Shown here: positions 24,205 to 35,800 of the stretch, one piece after another
How the letters are laid out: each line of letters begins with the position of its first letter
Numbering within the stretch: the first letter of the stretch is position 1
Assembly (NCBI GenBank): GCA_039602395.1
Contig: JBCNJP010000023.1
Span: forward strand, 86,993,324-87,057,323
Direction: 5' to 3'
Source: Deinandra increscens subsp. villosa
Lineage: Eukaryota; Streptophyta; Magnoliopsida; Asterales; Asteraceae
DNA: 64,000 nucleotides
Position numbers and translations under genes: made by a program
The notes under the pieces: generated by a model
Seen by the model: only the letters and a program-made list of their open reading frames with translations
Databases searched by the model: none
Told to the model about the DNA's origin: nothing

Positions 24205-24989
24205 TCTATACTATATAATAAATAAAAAGTTTTAACATACTTTAATTAGTAAAAAATGACACTTGTCATCAACACACTATTTTGGATTAAGTCAAAATTT
24301 TAATAAATAGTTATCCAAGTACTAAATTTCCATATTAAGGTGTATTTATTTAAACTTTTAATAAGTAATTATCCAATAAGTAATTATTCAAATACAAGTT
24401 TTTTATATTAAGGTTAGTAATTATATCTAAATACTAAATTTCAATATTTTATTGCATATGTATTATATTTTATTAAAATAATATTTTTTTTACATATACT
24501 TTAATACTTTAATATATATAATGCTTATAATACTTTATTCATAATAATATTTTAATTAAATATTATACATCTAATATAAAATATTTTATTCTATTTAATT
24601 TTATATTTTTTTTTACTTTAATTAAGTTTAAATTCAAATTTACTAAAGTATTTCATTTCAATATAATAAACAAAATCTTTATTTTCCATGACTTGATTTC
24701 TTTTTTTTTTAACTGCAAACGTCCGGTTACTCGGGGGTTTAATCATGGCAAACGATGTTACCCACGATACTTTACGATCATAGTCCGTGTGAGTAACCAA
24801 GGTCTGTGTTGCACATCCATCATAGAGGAAACTCACCGCCTAAATGCCCACTGTCGTAAAATCTCTGACCCACCTATAATTACTGAGAAATTTTTAGATG
24901 GTTATAATACATAATTGTCGTATATTATGATTATATTTATACTTTTATTTAAAAGTCAGCCGTGTAAAACGCGGGGATGAAAAAACTAG
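24205..24989 (+). mobile_element. short non-autonomous Helitron
   Basis: Begins TCTATACTATATAATAAA after an A and ends CTAG before a T, as expected for insertion between A and T without target duplication. A small GC hairpin (CCGTGTAAAACGCGG) lies about 11 bases before the CTAG. No Rep/helicase is present, and none is expected at 785 bp. Confidence 0.65.
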
Positions 24990-25620
24990 TTTACTCATAT
25001 TTAATTTTAAATCAATCAGATATAAAAATTCACTTTAGAAATTCACTTTAAATATTCAAAATTTCAAATGATTAGCTTGAACTAAAAAATAAAAACGGAC
25101 ATGCACACGTAATATTCAAAAGAACGAGAATTAGAAGAAAAAAAAATGAATCAAAGAGAATTAAAAACCTAACTTCGAATTGATTAACTAAAAAGCTTTA
25201 AAATTGACTCAAAGAAGATTAGGATTAGAAATTTATATAGCTATCCAGGTTATAATGAAAAAGAAAAACCCACATACACTTCACATTTTTATCGGTGTAA
25301 AAAGTTTAAACTTGATTCATCAATATTTCAAAAATTGGTTACAGGGTCTAAAAATAAATATCCAAATGGCACAAAAATCTATATAGGTTTTGTGATGGAA
25401 TAAAACCGCACCTAACATGTGAGCGGAATAGAAACAACGAAATTATTTGTAGACACATTTGCGAGTGAAAAGGATGATTGTGAAGAAATGCGATTCAATA
25501 TTAATTCTTCAGGATTTGCAAGTTGAAGGAAGAGGATTCAACATTTATTTAGGTTTTCAGTCAATGTTAAGATGGGACGATGATTTCAGCAAAACTAAAA
25601 TATTAGATTACATAGGAACT
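24990..25620. other. intergenic, nothing recognised
   Basis: AT-rich; no reading frame with a recognisable motif and no clear repeat. Confidence 0.5.
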
Positions 25621-25628
25621 TATATATA

Positions 25629-27026
25629 AGAGTAAATTACAATTTACGTCCTTTGGGAAGTATGCAAATTTCACTTTTCGTCCTTAAACTAAAGAAATAA
25701 CAGAAAACGTCCTTTATATTTATGGTTTGTTTCAAATCACGTCCTTTCGTCTAACGGACATTAAATTTGTCCGTTAAACCAGGTCATGTGCAAGGCACAT
25801 GAGGGCAATATGGTCATTTATTCTTTTAATATAGAGCAAATTACATTTTACGTCCTTTAAGAATTACAAAAATTTCAATTTACGTCCTTAAACTAAGGAA
25901 ATAACAAAAAGGTCCTTTGAGTTTATACTTTGTTACACCTTACATCATTTTCTCTAACAAACATTAATTTTTTCTGTTAAGCTATGTCAACTGCATTACA
26001 CATTAGGATATAATTGTCTTTTTATATTATAGGGCCATTTTGTAAATAAATAGAAGTATAAAACTTATATGAATATAATTCTTTTTACAAAATAAATGAA
26101 AAATCTGATCAGACCAAACTTCAATATCTCCAGTCTCCATCACATTTTAATTCCTCTATGGCACCGCTGCTTCTCTACCAAACCCTCTGTCGCCGCCCCG
26201 CCTCCACCTCTGACCATCGTCGCACCACACATCTACCTCCATCGTAATACATCATGTCACCATCCATCCTACACCCGACCAATAAAAACCTATTCGTTCA
26301 TGAATATCAAACTCCCTCAGCAACAAGTCAGAAATACAGATTCCACAAAGCATTTACGATGCAGGAATTACGATGGATGGTGATAGGAGGTATTACGATG
26401 GAGTTGGATGTGTGGTGTGGCGATGATCGGAAGTGGAGGTGGGGCGGTGACAGAGGGTTTGGTGGAGAAGCAGCGGTGCCATGAAGGAATTAGAATGTGG
26501 TGGACATTGGAGATATTGAAGTTTGGTCTGATCAGATTTTTTATTTATATTTTTATTTATTTTATAAATAAAATTATATTCATATAAGTTTTATATTTTT
26601 ATTTATTTACAAAATGACCCGTACAATATAAAAAGACAATTATGTCCTCGTGTGCAATGCACCTGATATAGCTTAACAGAAAAAATTAACGTTTCTTATA
26701 AGAAATGATGTAAGCTGTAACAAACTATAAACTTAAAGGACTTTTTTTGTTATTTCTTTAAGTTAAGGATGGAAATTGAAATTTGGGTAATTCTTAAAGG
26801 ACGTAAAATGTAATTTGTTCTATATTAAAAGAATAAAATGAGCATGTTGCCCTCATGTGCCTTGCACATGACCTGGTCTAACGGAAAAAATTAACGTCTG
26901 TTAGACGAAAGAACGTGATTTGAAACAAACCATAAATATAAAGGACGTTTTCTGCTATTTCTTTAGTTTAAGGATGAAAATTGAAATTTGCATACTTTTT
27001 AAAGGACGTAAATTGTAATTTACTCT
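25629..27026. mobile_element. nested fold-back TIR element (ACGTCC type)
   Basis: Outer ends AGAGTAAATTACAATTTACG and its complement, flanked by ATATATA on both sides. An inner relative (25833-26821, AGAGCAAATTACATTTTACG) lies at the apex of the outer palindrome (TTCTTTTAATAT on one side, its complement on the other). The inner core is again palindromic around about 26310. Short frames in the core (26096-26484) read a GC-rich stem and are not proposed as genes. Confidence 0.8.
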
Positions 27027-27035
27027 ATATATAAT

Positions 27036-27640
27036 TATGAGCCCACGGACCCAATTAGGTTTCTAAGGTTTCTTATAAACTCTATATATTGTAACCTAAT
27101 CTTCAATAGTATTCATCGAGATATTTCAGTATTCTATATTCTGACAATGACGAATTGCTCGGGAGCAGCACCATAAGTGGTGTGGTTTGATGGTGCGGGT
27201 ACTTTCAGTGGCTTGTACTACCCGATGACCATTGAAGATTTGACCGTTACTTCTTGAATGTTTGAGAGCGAGTTGACCGTTCCAAGTGGTCATATACATT
27301 AAAAAAATATATATATTTTGTAATATTATATAAATACACGTTACTTCTATACTATTTTTTACACGAAAAACATATTTCAAAAAAGCAATTTTTTATGAAG
27401 AGAAACGAAGTTGGGACAGGGCGACGGCGGTGGCGGCACACCGCCCTGTTTAGGGTTTGAACTCGATGGCGACTACTAGGCTTTGGATCGTTTACGCTGT
27501 GATACCATGTAAGAGAATATTATTGATATAACTCGATGAATATTATTGAAGATTATGTTACAATATATAGAGTTTATAAGGAACCCTAAAAACATACTTG
27601 GGCCTGTGGGCTCATAATTAACCTTAATCTTAATCTCTAA
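27036..27640. mobile_element. inverted LTR remnants of a copia element
   Basis: 27036-27125 and about 27523-27620 are inverted copies (TTATGAGCCCAC..., ACTCTATATATTGTAAC). The right one is preceded by GCTGTGATACCATGTAAGAG, resembling a minus-strand primer-binding-site complement next to an LTR start, and by leader-like sequence at 27410-27505. A rearranged copia remnant is the simplest reading. Confidence 0.45.
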
Positions 27641-27649
27641 TAGTCATAA

Positions 27650-28434
27650 CTAATACATAACCACTTGAAGGTGACCTATATGGTGTAGAACTAAGTGTTT
27701 TTTCTTTCTAAATATGTAAGCTTTTGTCTTGTTGAAAGGCAAAAGCTTGTGTATAGATGATGTAAATGATTACCGTGCAGAACTGCAGAAGCTTTAACAT
27801 AAGGTTATCGGTTTGATTTTTGGTGTGACCGTTTTTCATGTTTTTTTTTAATATTGTTTTTGTTTTGTTTTAATAAAGTTTCATATATGTATTTTAACAC
27901 AATTGAGGCTATAGCGAAGATGGTTACAAACGCACCACTTGTTGAACTATTGAAGACCCCGGTTTGAATTCCATATTTTTCAAAAAAGCAATTTTTGTAA
28001 GATTTTTTTTTAATATTGTGATGTGTTAATCAATTTTTCTTTGAGTTCGATCCCTATCATCCCTATTTATATAATTTAACTAAAAATATTATTTCAAGAA
28101 CATCCCTGTTTGAGTCGTCATCCTCATAATTCAAGTAAAATTAATAATTGTCTACTTTTGCTTCTTACCCATACACTAAATTATGGAGAAAACTAAATTT
28201 ATCTCAGTATTTATTATCATAGCCCATAATTTTTATTAATGGTAGTGTATAGAAGAAAGAAAAAAATAATAAAAATGAATAAAAACTATATTGTTTATTT
28301 GAAATAGGGATAAATACAGGAAAATAGATGTTGTGGTTTTAAGAAATGGGAAATAGATTTCAAAAATTAATAATTTTTAATTAAATTATATAATTAAGGA
28401 TAGAAAACCTACACTACATACTCTAAATTTACAT

Positions 28435-28480
<46 letters not shown>
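27650..28480. other. intergenic, nothing recognised
   Basis: AT-rich, without convincing genes. It ends in a TA microsatellite at about 28447-28482. Confidence 0.55.
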
Positions 28481-28484
<4 letters not shown>

Positions 28485-28486
<2 letters not shown>

Positions 28487-29001
28487 GAGAGTTAGGCTAC
28501 ATCAACCAAATTCCCTACATCACTACATCAACCTTCTTTTCCACAAAAAAACACCAAAAAACACTCCCTAACAAATTTTTTTTTTTGAAAACACTATACC
28601 TCTAATCGCTATGTTAGCTTCCTAGAACACTCTTTTTTTTTTAATTTTTGTGGTGTTTTTTTTTGGTGTTTTTTTTTCGGTTTTTTTTTTCTTCAAAAAA
28701 AACCAAAAAAAAACTTTTTTGTTAATTAATTTTTTTTTCTAAAAACACCATTCTTCTAGACGCACCAAAACACACATTTTTTTAATTTTTTTTATTTTTT
28801 TTATTTTTTGTATTTTTTAGCGTTTTTTTTAAATAATAAAAAAGCCATAAAAATTAAAAAAAAGGTGTTCCAGAAAGAAGATATATCGATTTGACTTATG
28901 ATGTTTTTTAATTTTTTTTTAACAGAAAGTGTTTTTTTTTTTGAAAAAAAGGGGTTTGATGTAGATGATGTAGGGATTTTGGTTGATGTATTTTACCCCA
29001 A

Positions 29002-29005
<4 letters not shown>
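28485..29005. mobile_element. MITE with CTACATCAACC inverted ends
   Basis: The left end (GAGTTAGGCTACATCAACC, CCCTACATCACTACATCAACC) is matched inversely at the right end (GATGTAGGGATTTTGGTTG). The interior is poly-T/A. Both sides are TA microsatellite. Confidence 0.7.
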
Positions 29006-29035
<30 letters not shown>

Positions 29036-29040
<5 letters not shown>

Positions 29041-29212
29041 TAAGTTCAAATGAGAACTTTTTATTTTGAGAACTTTTGAGAACTAAATCTCCACCACTAA
29101 TTTCAGTTGGGGACCACTACAATTCATGGGAGGGGGTATATGTAAATATAACTAGTGGCTTAAAATGGTTCTCAAAAGTTCTTTCAACCAATTAGTTCTC
29201 AAATGATCATCT

Positions 29213-29216
<4 letters not shown>
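29036..29216. mobile_element. MITE-like element in a TA tract (copy 2)
   Basis: Inverted-orientation relative of 16157-16333: GGGTTAAGTTCAAATGAGAAC at the left, GTTCTCAAATGATCATCTCC at the right, again within TATATA. Confidence 0.7.
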
Positions 29217-29255
<39 letters not shown>

Positions 29256-29599
29256 TATAGAAACACCAAAAGAAATACCACCACCTGCACTATCAAGGCA
29301 CTAGTACATGAGCAGGCTAAACAACACCAGTTACATCATTTTACAATTAACCCAATCAATCATTTTTTTACTCATATTATCAAACCACACTTTACACCAA
29401 CATTTTATATCACTAATATCTTTACTAACCGAGTGTTAAACTCCCTGGAACACCACTTCATTCCGTATTTTCCATAGACTCCAGCATGTTGTAAGAACCA
29501 CACCATGAATGACCTCATTCTTATCAGGTCCGATGCTCTTGTTCGGGTATAGCTGCAGCAAATCATCCAACGAAAAAGCGACTATGTCGGAGATTTTAC
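29256..29599 (-). pseudogene. LINE (non-LTR retrotransposon) ORF2 C-terminal fragment
   Basis: The minus strand reads LLQLYPNKSIGPDKNEVIHG and TTCWSLWKIRNEVVFQG, the zf-RVT/C-terminal segment of plant LINE reverse-transcriptase proteins (W-x-IWK-x-RN pattern). A stop and frame problems follow. Copia D inserted at its upstream side (29600). Confidence 0.65.
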
Positions 29600-30043
29600 T
29601 GTTAGACGTAATATATATTATTTAATATATATATATATATATGTTTTCGTATATATGTTTATAATATATATTATATTATGTCCTTTAATCATTTATCTTA
29701 AATAATCAATTACCTAATTAACCTTATCTGGCATTATTTGATGGACGTAATTGCCCTTATTAGATAGACTAGGGTTTCCCCTTGGGTGTATATATAGAGC
29801 TTATTGGAGAGATTAAAGGGTTAATCACCACACATAATATTTCGACCTCTCTTTCTCCTCTCTCTCTAAAATCGTAAACCCCTTTACGATTTCACCATCT
29901 TTAGCATACACCCTAAAGGGGAACCAATGCTACTCACAGGATGGACAATCTGACTGCTGCTGATCTCAATCAGATGACAACAGGTAATCTTTACTTACGT
30001 ATTTATTCGTTTATTATTGTAACGATTCAGGATTAGATCAACA
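29600..30043 (+). repeat. 5' LTR of copia D
   Basis: TGTTAGACG...GATCAACA, 444 bp, canonical TG...CA. TATATATAGAGC at about 29790 could be the promoter TATA box. Two bases separate it from the primer-binding site. Confidence 0.75.
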
Positions 30044-30045
30044 TG

Positions 30046-30056
30046 TGGTATCAGAG
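30046..30056 (+). promoter_or_regulatory. primer-binding site of copia D
   Basis: TGGTATCAGAG, complementary to the initiator methionine tRNA 3' end. Confidence 0.85.
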
Positions 30057-30284
30057 AATATGTTGCTCAAATCGAATCATTAATCTGAATTCGTTAAAAC
30101 CTTAATCTCGAAATCAATAAGGGTTTTCGAACCTAACCGAAAAGCTTTAAAACCCTAATTTGTTTAATCACTAAAATTGGTTTTAATACAAATTTGAAAA
30201 TCTTAACATTAATCGAATTGAATTTTCGGATATGAAAACTAAGAAAAACCCTAAAACTGATTTCGACAAGGTTGGTTTACTTTT

Positions 30285-30775
30285 CGATCGAAATTTCAAA
30301 TCTCGATCGAAAAGCATATTTTCGATTACACATTTAGTCTCACGATCAAAACTGTGGCTTTGTCCCGTTCCCTCGATCGGAAAATATGACCTTTTGGATA
30401 AAAAAAAAACCTACTTTCCGATCGGCTTTTCGATTGGCTTAAGGTTCGCGATCGAAAAATCTATTTTTGACTCTGCTTGATCGGAAAGTATACTTTGCGA
30501 TCAGCCAACACTTTTTTTTTATCAACTTTTCGATCACTTAATACCTTTTCGATCGAATCATGTGGCTTAGTCCCTGCTCTTTGATCGGACCATATGGATT
30601 TTCAATCGGGTTTTTCGATCGGGCCATATGGTTTTTGACCGGCTTTTCGATCCGATCGAAAAGTCTACTTTTTGATCGAAAAGCTTACTTTTCGATCGGA
30701 CACCCTTTTCGATCGGATACCCCTTTTCGACCGAGAAGCTCACTTTTCAATCAGGTTACCCCTTTTTGGTTGTAG
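30285..30775 (+). repeat. CTTTTCGATCG repeat region in copia D leader
   Basis: More than fifteen copies of TTTTCGATC or GATCGAAAA in both orientations, less regular than the copia A array but using the same word in the same position between primer-binding site and gag. Confidence 0.75.
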
Positions 30776-30887
30776 ACAGGGGGGTTTCTGCTAAGTTTGG
30801 GGCTTAATATTAAAATTTTGTTTTGTTTAAAACCTTATATGTTTATGTTTTATAAAACTTATATAATAAATTAGATTAGTTCCTTAA

Positions 30888-31303
30888 CTTGTATTAGTTA
30901 TTGACATGTAGTAATTCTGGCCAAAGCTGATTTACTACATTAATCAATGTCATCATTATTTCTAATACTAGTTAACTTATTGGATTAAACTAAATTGTTC
31001 GCTTAACTTGATAACATTTTAAAACCTCGATTCTGGCCAAAGCTGATTCGTTGTTTATACAATGATTATCAACTAAAATTAAGCATTCGCCTCACTTATA
31101 CGAGTGTTTCTCTTCTGGACAAAGCTGATGAGTTATGCTTGTATCCAGCTAAACTAATTTGTACATAAAGCTTAGATGCATCATTTCTGGCCAAAGCTGA
31201 TGTGATGCATTACTTTATGCACATGCCTCTTATTTTGTTCATAATACTTAGGTGATAGGCAAGTAACCAAAGCGAAAGCTGACTCATTTAAGTAGATCCT
31301 TAA
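30888..31303 (+). other. array of five stem-loops with a shared loop (copia D leader)
   Basis: TTCTGGCCAAAGCTGAT (or close variants) occurs at 30915, 31031, 31113 and 31185, with a degenerate fifth near 31266. Each lies between self-complementary flanks that differ from copy to copy. See the finding for pairings. Confidence 0.75.
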
Positions 31304-31527
31304 TTTTGTCTATTAATTTTGGTGATTGTAATAGACTATTATCACAACTTTATTGCTTCATAATGTTATATTAATATTATGGTCCTTAACTATGCCTGCT
31401 TATTAATATTATTAATGTTATATTATTATTACCATTTATATCCAGTCAATCACTATAACTGTAGGTCCTGAAATCTCCCAAACACACGATATTTCTATCA
31501 CAAACGAGTGCGGAATCCTCGTAGGTG

Positions 31528-32027
31528 NNNNNNNNNNNNNNNNNNNNNNNNNNNNNNNNNNNNNNNNNNNNNNNNNNNNNNNNNNNNNNNNNNNNNNNNN
31601 NNNNNNNNNNNNNNNNNNNNNNNNNNNNNNNNNNNNNNNNNNNNNNNNNNNNNNNNNNNNNNNNNNNNNNNNNNNNNNNNNNNNNNNNNNNNNNNNNNNN
31701 NNNNNNNNNNNNNNNNNNNNNNNNNNNNNNNNNNNNNNNNNNNNNNNNNNNNNNNNNNNNNNNNNNNNNNNNNNNNNNNNNNNNNNNNNNNNNNNNNNNN
31801 NNNNNNNNNNNNNNNNNNNNNNNNNNNNNNNNNNNNNNNNNNNNNNNNNNNNNNNNNNNNNNNNNNNNNNNNNNNNNNNNNNNNNNNNNNNNNNNNNNNN
31901 NNNNNNNNNNNNNNNNNNNNNNNNNNNNNNNNNNNNNNNNNNNNNNNNNNNNNNNNNNNNNNNNNNNNNNNNNNNNNNNNNNNNNNNNNNNNNNNNNNNN
32001 NNNNNNNNNNNNNNNNNNNNNNNNNNN
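31528..32027. other. assembly gap (500 N)
   Basis: Exactly 500 undetermined bases; reading frames across it are meaningless. Confidence 1.
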
Positions 32028-32361
32028 CCTTTGGTGGTTACTTTTTTTTACCCGCTAAATTGTTTCATTAAAAAGTTAAGTCAACTCGGAAAACTTTAAT
32101 CACGGTGCCACTTTTTCCGTTTACGCGCTAAATAATTCTATTAAAAATTAAAAACAAATTTTTTTTGACCTTTTTGCCGACTACATCTAGTCGGAAAAAG
32201 TCGACTGGGAATTTTTTTTGACGGGTCACTATTGCCGCCTACATGTTGTCGAGAATGGTAATAAAAAAATATCCAGGGGCTTTCCCGACTACATGTTGTC
32301 GGGAAAAGTGAAGTTTTAGCGACGGCAATTGTAGTTGGGAAAAGTCAAATTTCTTGTAGTG
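32028..32361. mobile_element. CACTA transposon end (copy 1), left side lost in gap
   Basis: The minus strand starts CACTACAAGAAATTTGAC at 32361, the hallmark CACTA terminus. It is followed by subterminal copies of CCCGACTACATGTAGTCGGG-like palindromes, typical CACTA transposase-binding repeats. Confidence 0.8.
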
Positions 32362-32655
32362 ATATTGTTTTGACAGCATCAGACTCCGGCTTTCTTCGAC
32401 AACTGATTACTACACTCTCCCGAGAATTTGTTGTGACAGATTTGGGTGACTTACATCATTCTCGGTATTACGGTCACTTGTAACTCGTCTTGTTTATTTT
32501 TACATCAGTCTCAATTTGCCAGAGACATTATACATTGGGCCTCTATGAGTTAGTGTAAACCTTGTGCCACACCGGTTGACAAGAATTCAAAATTGAGTGT
32601 AGTTGATATATCTTTACTATTCGATGGGACTCTATACAGGAGTCTAGCAGCCGGA
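32362..32655 (+). pseudogene. copia RT fragment beside CACTA end (copy 1)
   Basis: Reads DIVLTASDSGFLRQL...TDLGDLHHF and, after frame breaks, TPVDKNSKLS...TLYRSLAA. These are the post-YVDD part of copia reverse transcriptase. The CACTA end appears to have inserted right at the active-site region. Confidence 0.7.
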
Positions 32656-32831
32656 AAGATTATTAAAAAAAAGGGTATAAAGAAAAACTGATCTATAACA
32701 AAAGTGTAGTTTGGATCATTGTCGGCCAATAGACCATAGTCGGGTTTATTTAAATCTATTTTTCCTTAATAAAATTGGTGGATCGGTTTAAAAAATATCC
32801 AACCATGCCCAATGTTTTATTTTATGGATTA

Positions 32832-35800
32832 CTAGGTGGTGACCCGCCGCGCATTGCGGCGGCCTCACCACTTTTGTATCGCATGACTACTTCATTATGC
32901 GCGTTGTAGTAGACAACGATATAAATAAAAGAATGTGTTCGAAGGTATAACTAATGTTTCACTTTCCTTGCCTTTTAAAATCATTTGTTTTCTCTCTAGT
33001 ATTCAGAATGTAAACTTTGCCCACATAAAACGCCAAAAGCAATGACACTTGATTAGAATAGCAAGAAACTGAGCAAACTCTAGAAAGAAAGATGAAACTC
33101 AAGTTTAACACTGCCTCGTTGTCGGTTATAAACAGAAGCATACTTCCCGGCTTCATTTTCTTCACATCTTGACTTGAACAGATCATGATGCGTTTAACCA
33201 TGTTACAAAACTCCCTGCAGACCTAATACATAAAAGTTTAATCAGAGTTTGTTAAAACTGAATGCATTCCTTCTTTACTGCCAAAAACTTACTCCCATGG
33301 ATCATGCCCCGTGAGCATCATGTCTCCATCATTTTTTAAAAACAACTTCAAATTGTACCAATACAAAATTATACTTTAATTTAGACCCATTCGATTTTTC
33401 TAATTGTAAAGTAGTTGGCAAAGAAAGTTTAACAAATCTCATGTAAACATACCTTTTTGTTCATTTTAAATACAAAGAAGCTCATCTCATCAACGATGAA
33501 AGTGACGAAACACACATACAACAATTCAAAGTGAGAAACAAAATCAGAATAGTATGATGTTCCGGTTGCATGCATGATCTAGTATCAAAAAGAAAGGTAC
33601 CTCTTCGAAAAATGCCTTTGGTCAATACCTACAGAAAGAAAGAATAAAAATTACAACAAAGAAACCACATCAACAAAAATAAATCGACTCAAAAGAAACC
33701 TCTTCATGAGACGACCAAAATCTGACGATGCAGAATTGAGAAATCGGTCAAATAGACAAAGAAGAACAACTGAAACCAACCAAGATTACGAAATTGCAGA
33801 ACGGAAAAGATGCAAGAGCTGGATCTATATATACCTGCAATTATTATGAAGGAGCCGATTGGAAAAGAAGCCACGTGTAGCTCATAAGATTTGGGTGAAA
33901 GGCAACAAAATACTTCAAACGAAAACTGTGAGAAGAAAGGAAGCCTGTGTTCTAATGATTTTTACTTTTAATCAACTAATACAACTTAAATCATTTAACA
34001 ATTTCTAGTTTTGATCAAATAATTAATCTATTATTGGTTTTTGATATCTAAGAAAGAACTAATTGGCCTGAACACATACATCCAAACATACAATTACATT
34101 GTCTAAGGTTAAAGCGCAGACCTTTAAGCCATTAAGTAAATGAAAATGGAACAAACTACAAAATTATATTTACATGAACCTGCAATTAGCATCGAGATAA
34201 CAGTTATATTCCAAGTAAAAAATCAAATCCAATTGTCATGGAGAATATAAGTTTTAGCAGAAGGAGGCTTAAAGAGACTGACAGAGAACAAAAACCTCTA
34301 AACATAAAGTTAAGAAGTTACCCCTTGGCAAATCCTGCTTTGCAACACTGGGTGTCACCACCAAAAGAACGGACAATTTTTCTAAGCTCATATGTGCACC
34401 AAATAAGATAAATAAGACGCTAATATGTGCATCAAATAAGAACTGTACTGAATAAGAACCAACTCATGTGCTCACAATCATCTCATCAAACTTGGTGTAT
34501 TGTAGCGGGAGGAGGGAATGAAATTCTGTAGCTAAAACACAAAGTTCATGAGAAATAGAATTGTTTATTTGTCATAACATCAAAACCATTGAAGACTGAT
34601 TTCACATATGACACATAAGAATTGGCTCGATAAGTGAATACAAACAACAATCTAAAGAGGGATATGTGATGTTACCTATAGCCGCAAGTCAAAGAAACCC
34701 TCTTGATTGTGTGTTATCTTCACCATCATGATGCATTTTCATGAACCCTAACCTTTGTTGCTAAAGAGGATGGCATCTATAGCAATATAAATACCTTCTC
34801 AAGTGTATCTCCAATGGCTTTTTAGCTCAATTTCTCACTTCCAGCCTTCTTAAGAAAGTAAGGGGAAAAAATTCATATCAGCTTTTATCATTGAAAACTA
34901 TTGTACACGATCTTGAATTTAACTGTTCATTAAAAGCTTTTATCATCAAAAACATGAGACAACAATGAACATTAAGCATAAAATTGTTTAAAGTTTCATC
35001 AATCCGTTTGAACCTACTATGAGCAATCACATATATTTACCCAATCGAAAGCTCAGTGAACATACACGACAACATACCTAGAAGATGATACAGCATCACA
35101 CAAATCACCAATACCTGCACAGACATAAAATTTATAAACAAATAAATTTCCTACACTTCAATCAAACATAAAACCTTACTGTTGTGCAAAAGAAATCCAC
35201 AGTGTTCACTGAAATTATGATGCAAATTAAGTTCTAATTAGACCAAAATATGTGACACAATTAATACCGGAAGCACCGTATCCTTAAACCCAAATTCCAA
35301 ATTTCAAGCAACTTGCCTTTGAATACAAAAGTCTGAACGCATGTTTGAGAAAAAGAAGATCCAGGAACTAAATCACAACAAAAAACCCTAATTTTATTAG
35401 GAAACATACCTGCTAATTTTTCGTCATTTTAGGTCATCGTTTTCGTAGCTTCGTCGAGAAGGACACAGACGGAGGCAGAAACAGTTGACGGCGGAGGTTC
35501 GCCGGAATCATCCACTGGTCGTCGTTTTCATAGCTTCGTCGAGAAGGACACCAGACAGAGGCACAAACAGTTGACGGCGGAGGTTCACCGGAAACATCCG
35601 ATGGTAACACCATAAATCTTCATCAGCAATTTGGATTTAGGGCATACATTCACTATGTCAGCATCCTACAATTGTCAAAGAAATGATATTATTATATTAA
35701 CAATCTAAATGTGAGGAAAACCATCTAGGGAGCTGTAAGTATTATAAATAGACTCTAGACAATTTTCAACCCATTCGACCTTGTCTTCTTTTAGTTAATA

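Larger units (their letters stand above)
29600..31527 (+). mobile_element. Ty1/copia element D: LTR and leader, truncated at gap
   Basis: LTR 29600-30043, primer-binding site 30046-30056, then about 1.5 kb of leader with two different repeat structures and no gag visible before the N run. No matching 3' LTR is seen beyond the gap. It shares GATCGAAAAG-type leader repeats with copia A. Confidence 0.75.

Noticed and set aside
26096..26484. Two overlapping plus-strand frames in the centre of the 25.6-27.0 kb fold-back
   Set aside because: The region is a palindromic stem (the same text returns inverted near 26450-26520) and shows no protein motif.
31508..32071. Reading frames spanning the N run (also 52881-53634)
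   Set aside because: They consist almost entirely of unknown residues and reflect the assembly gaps.
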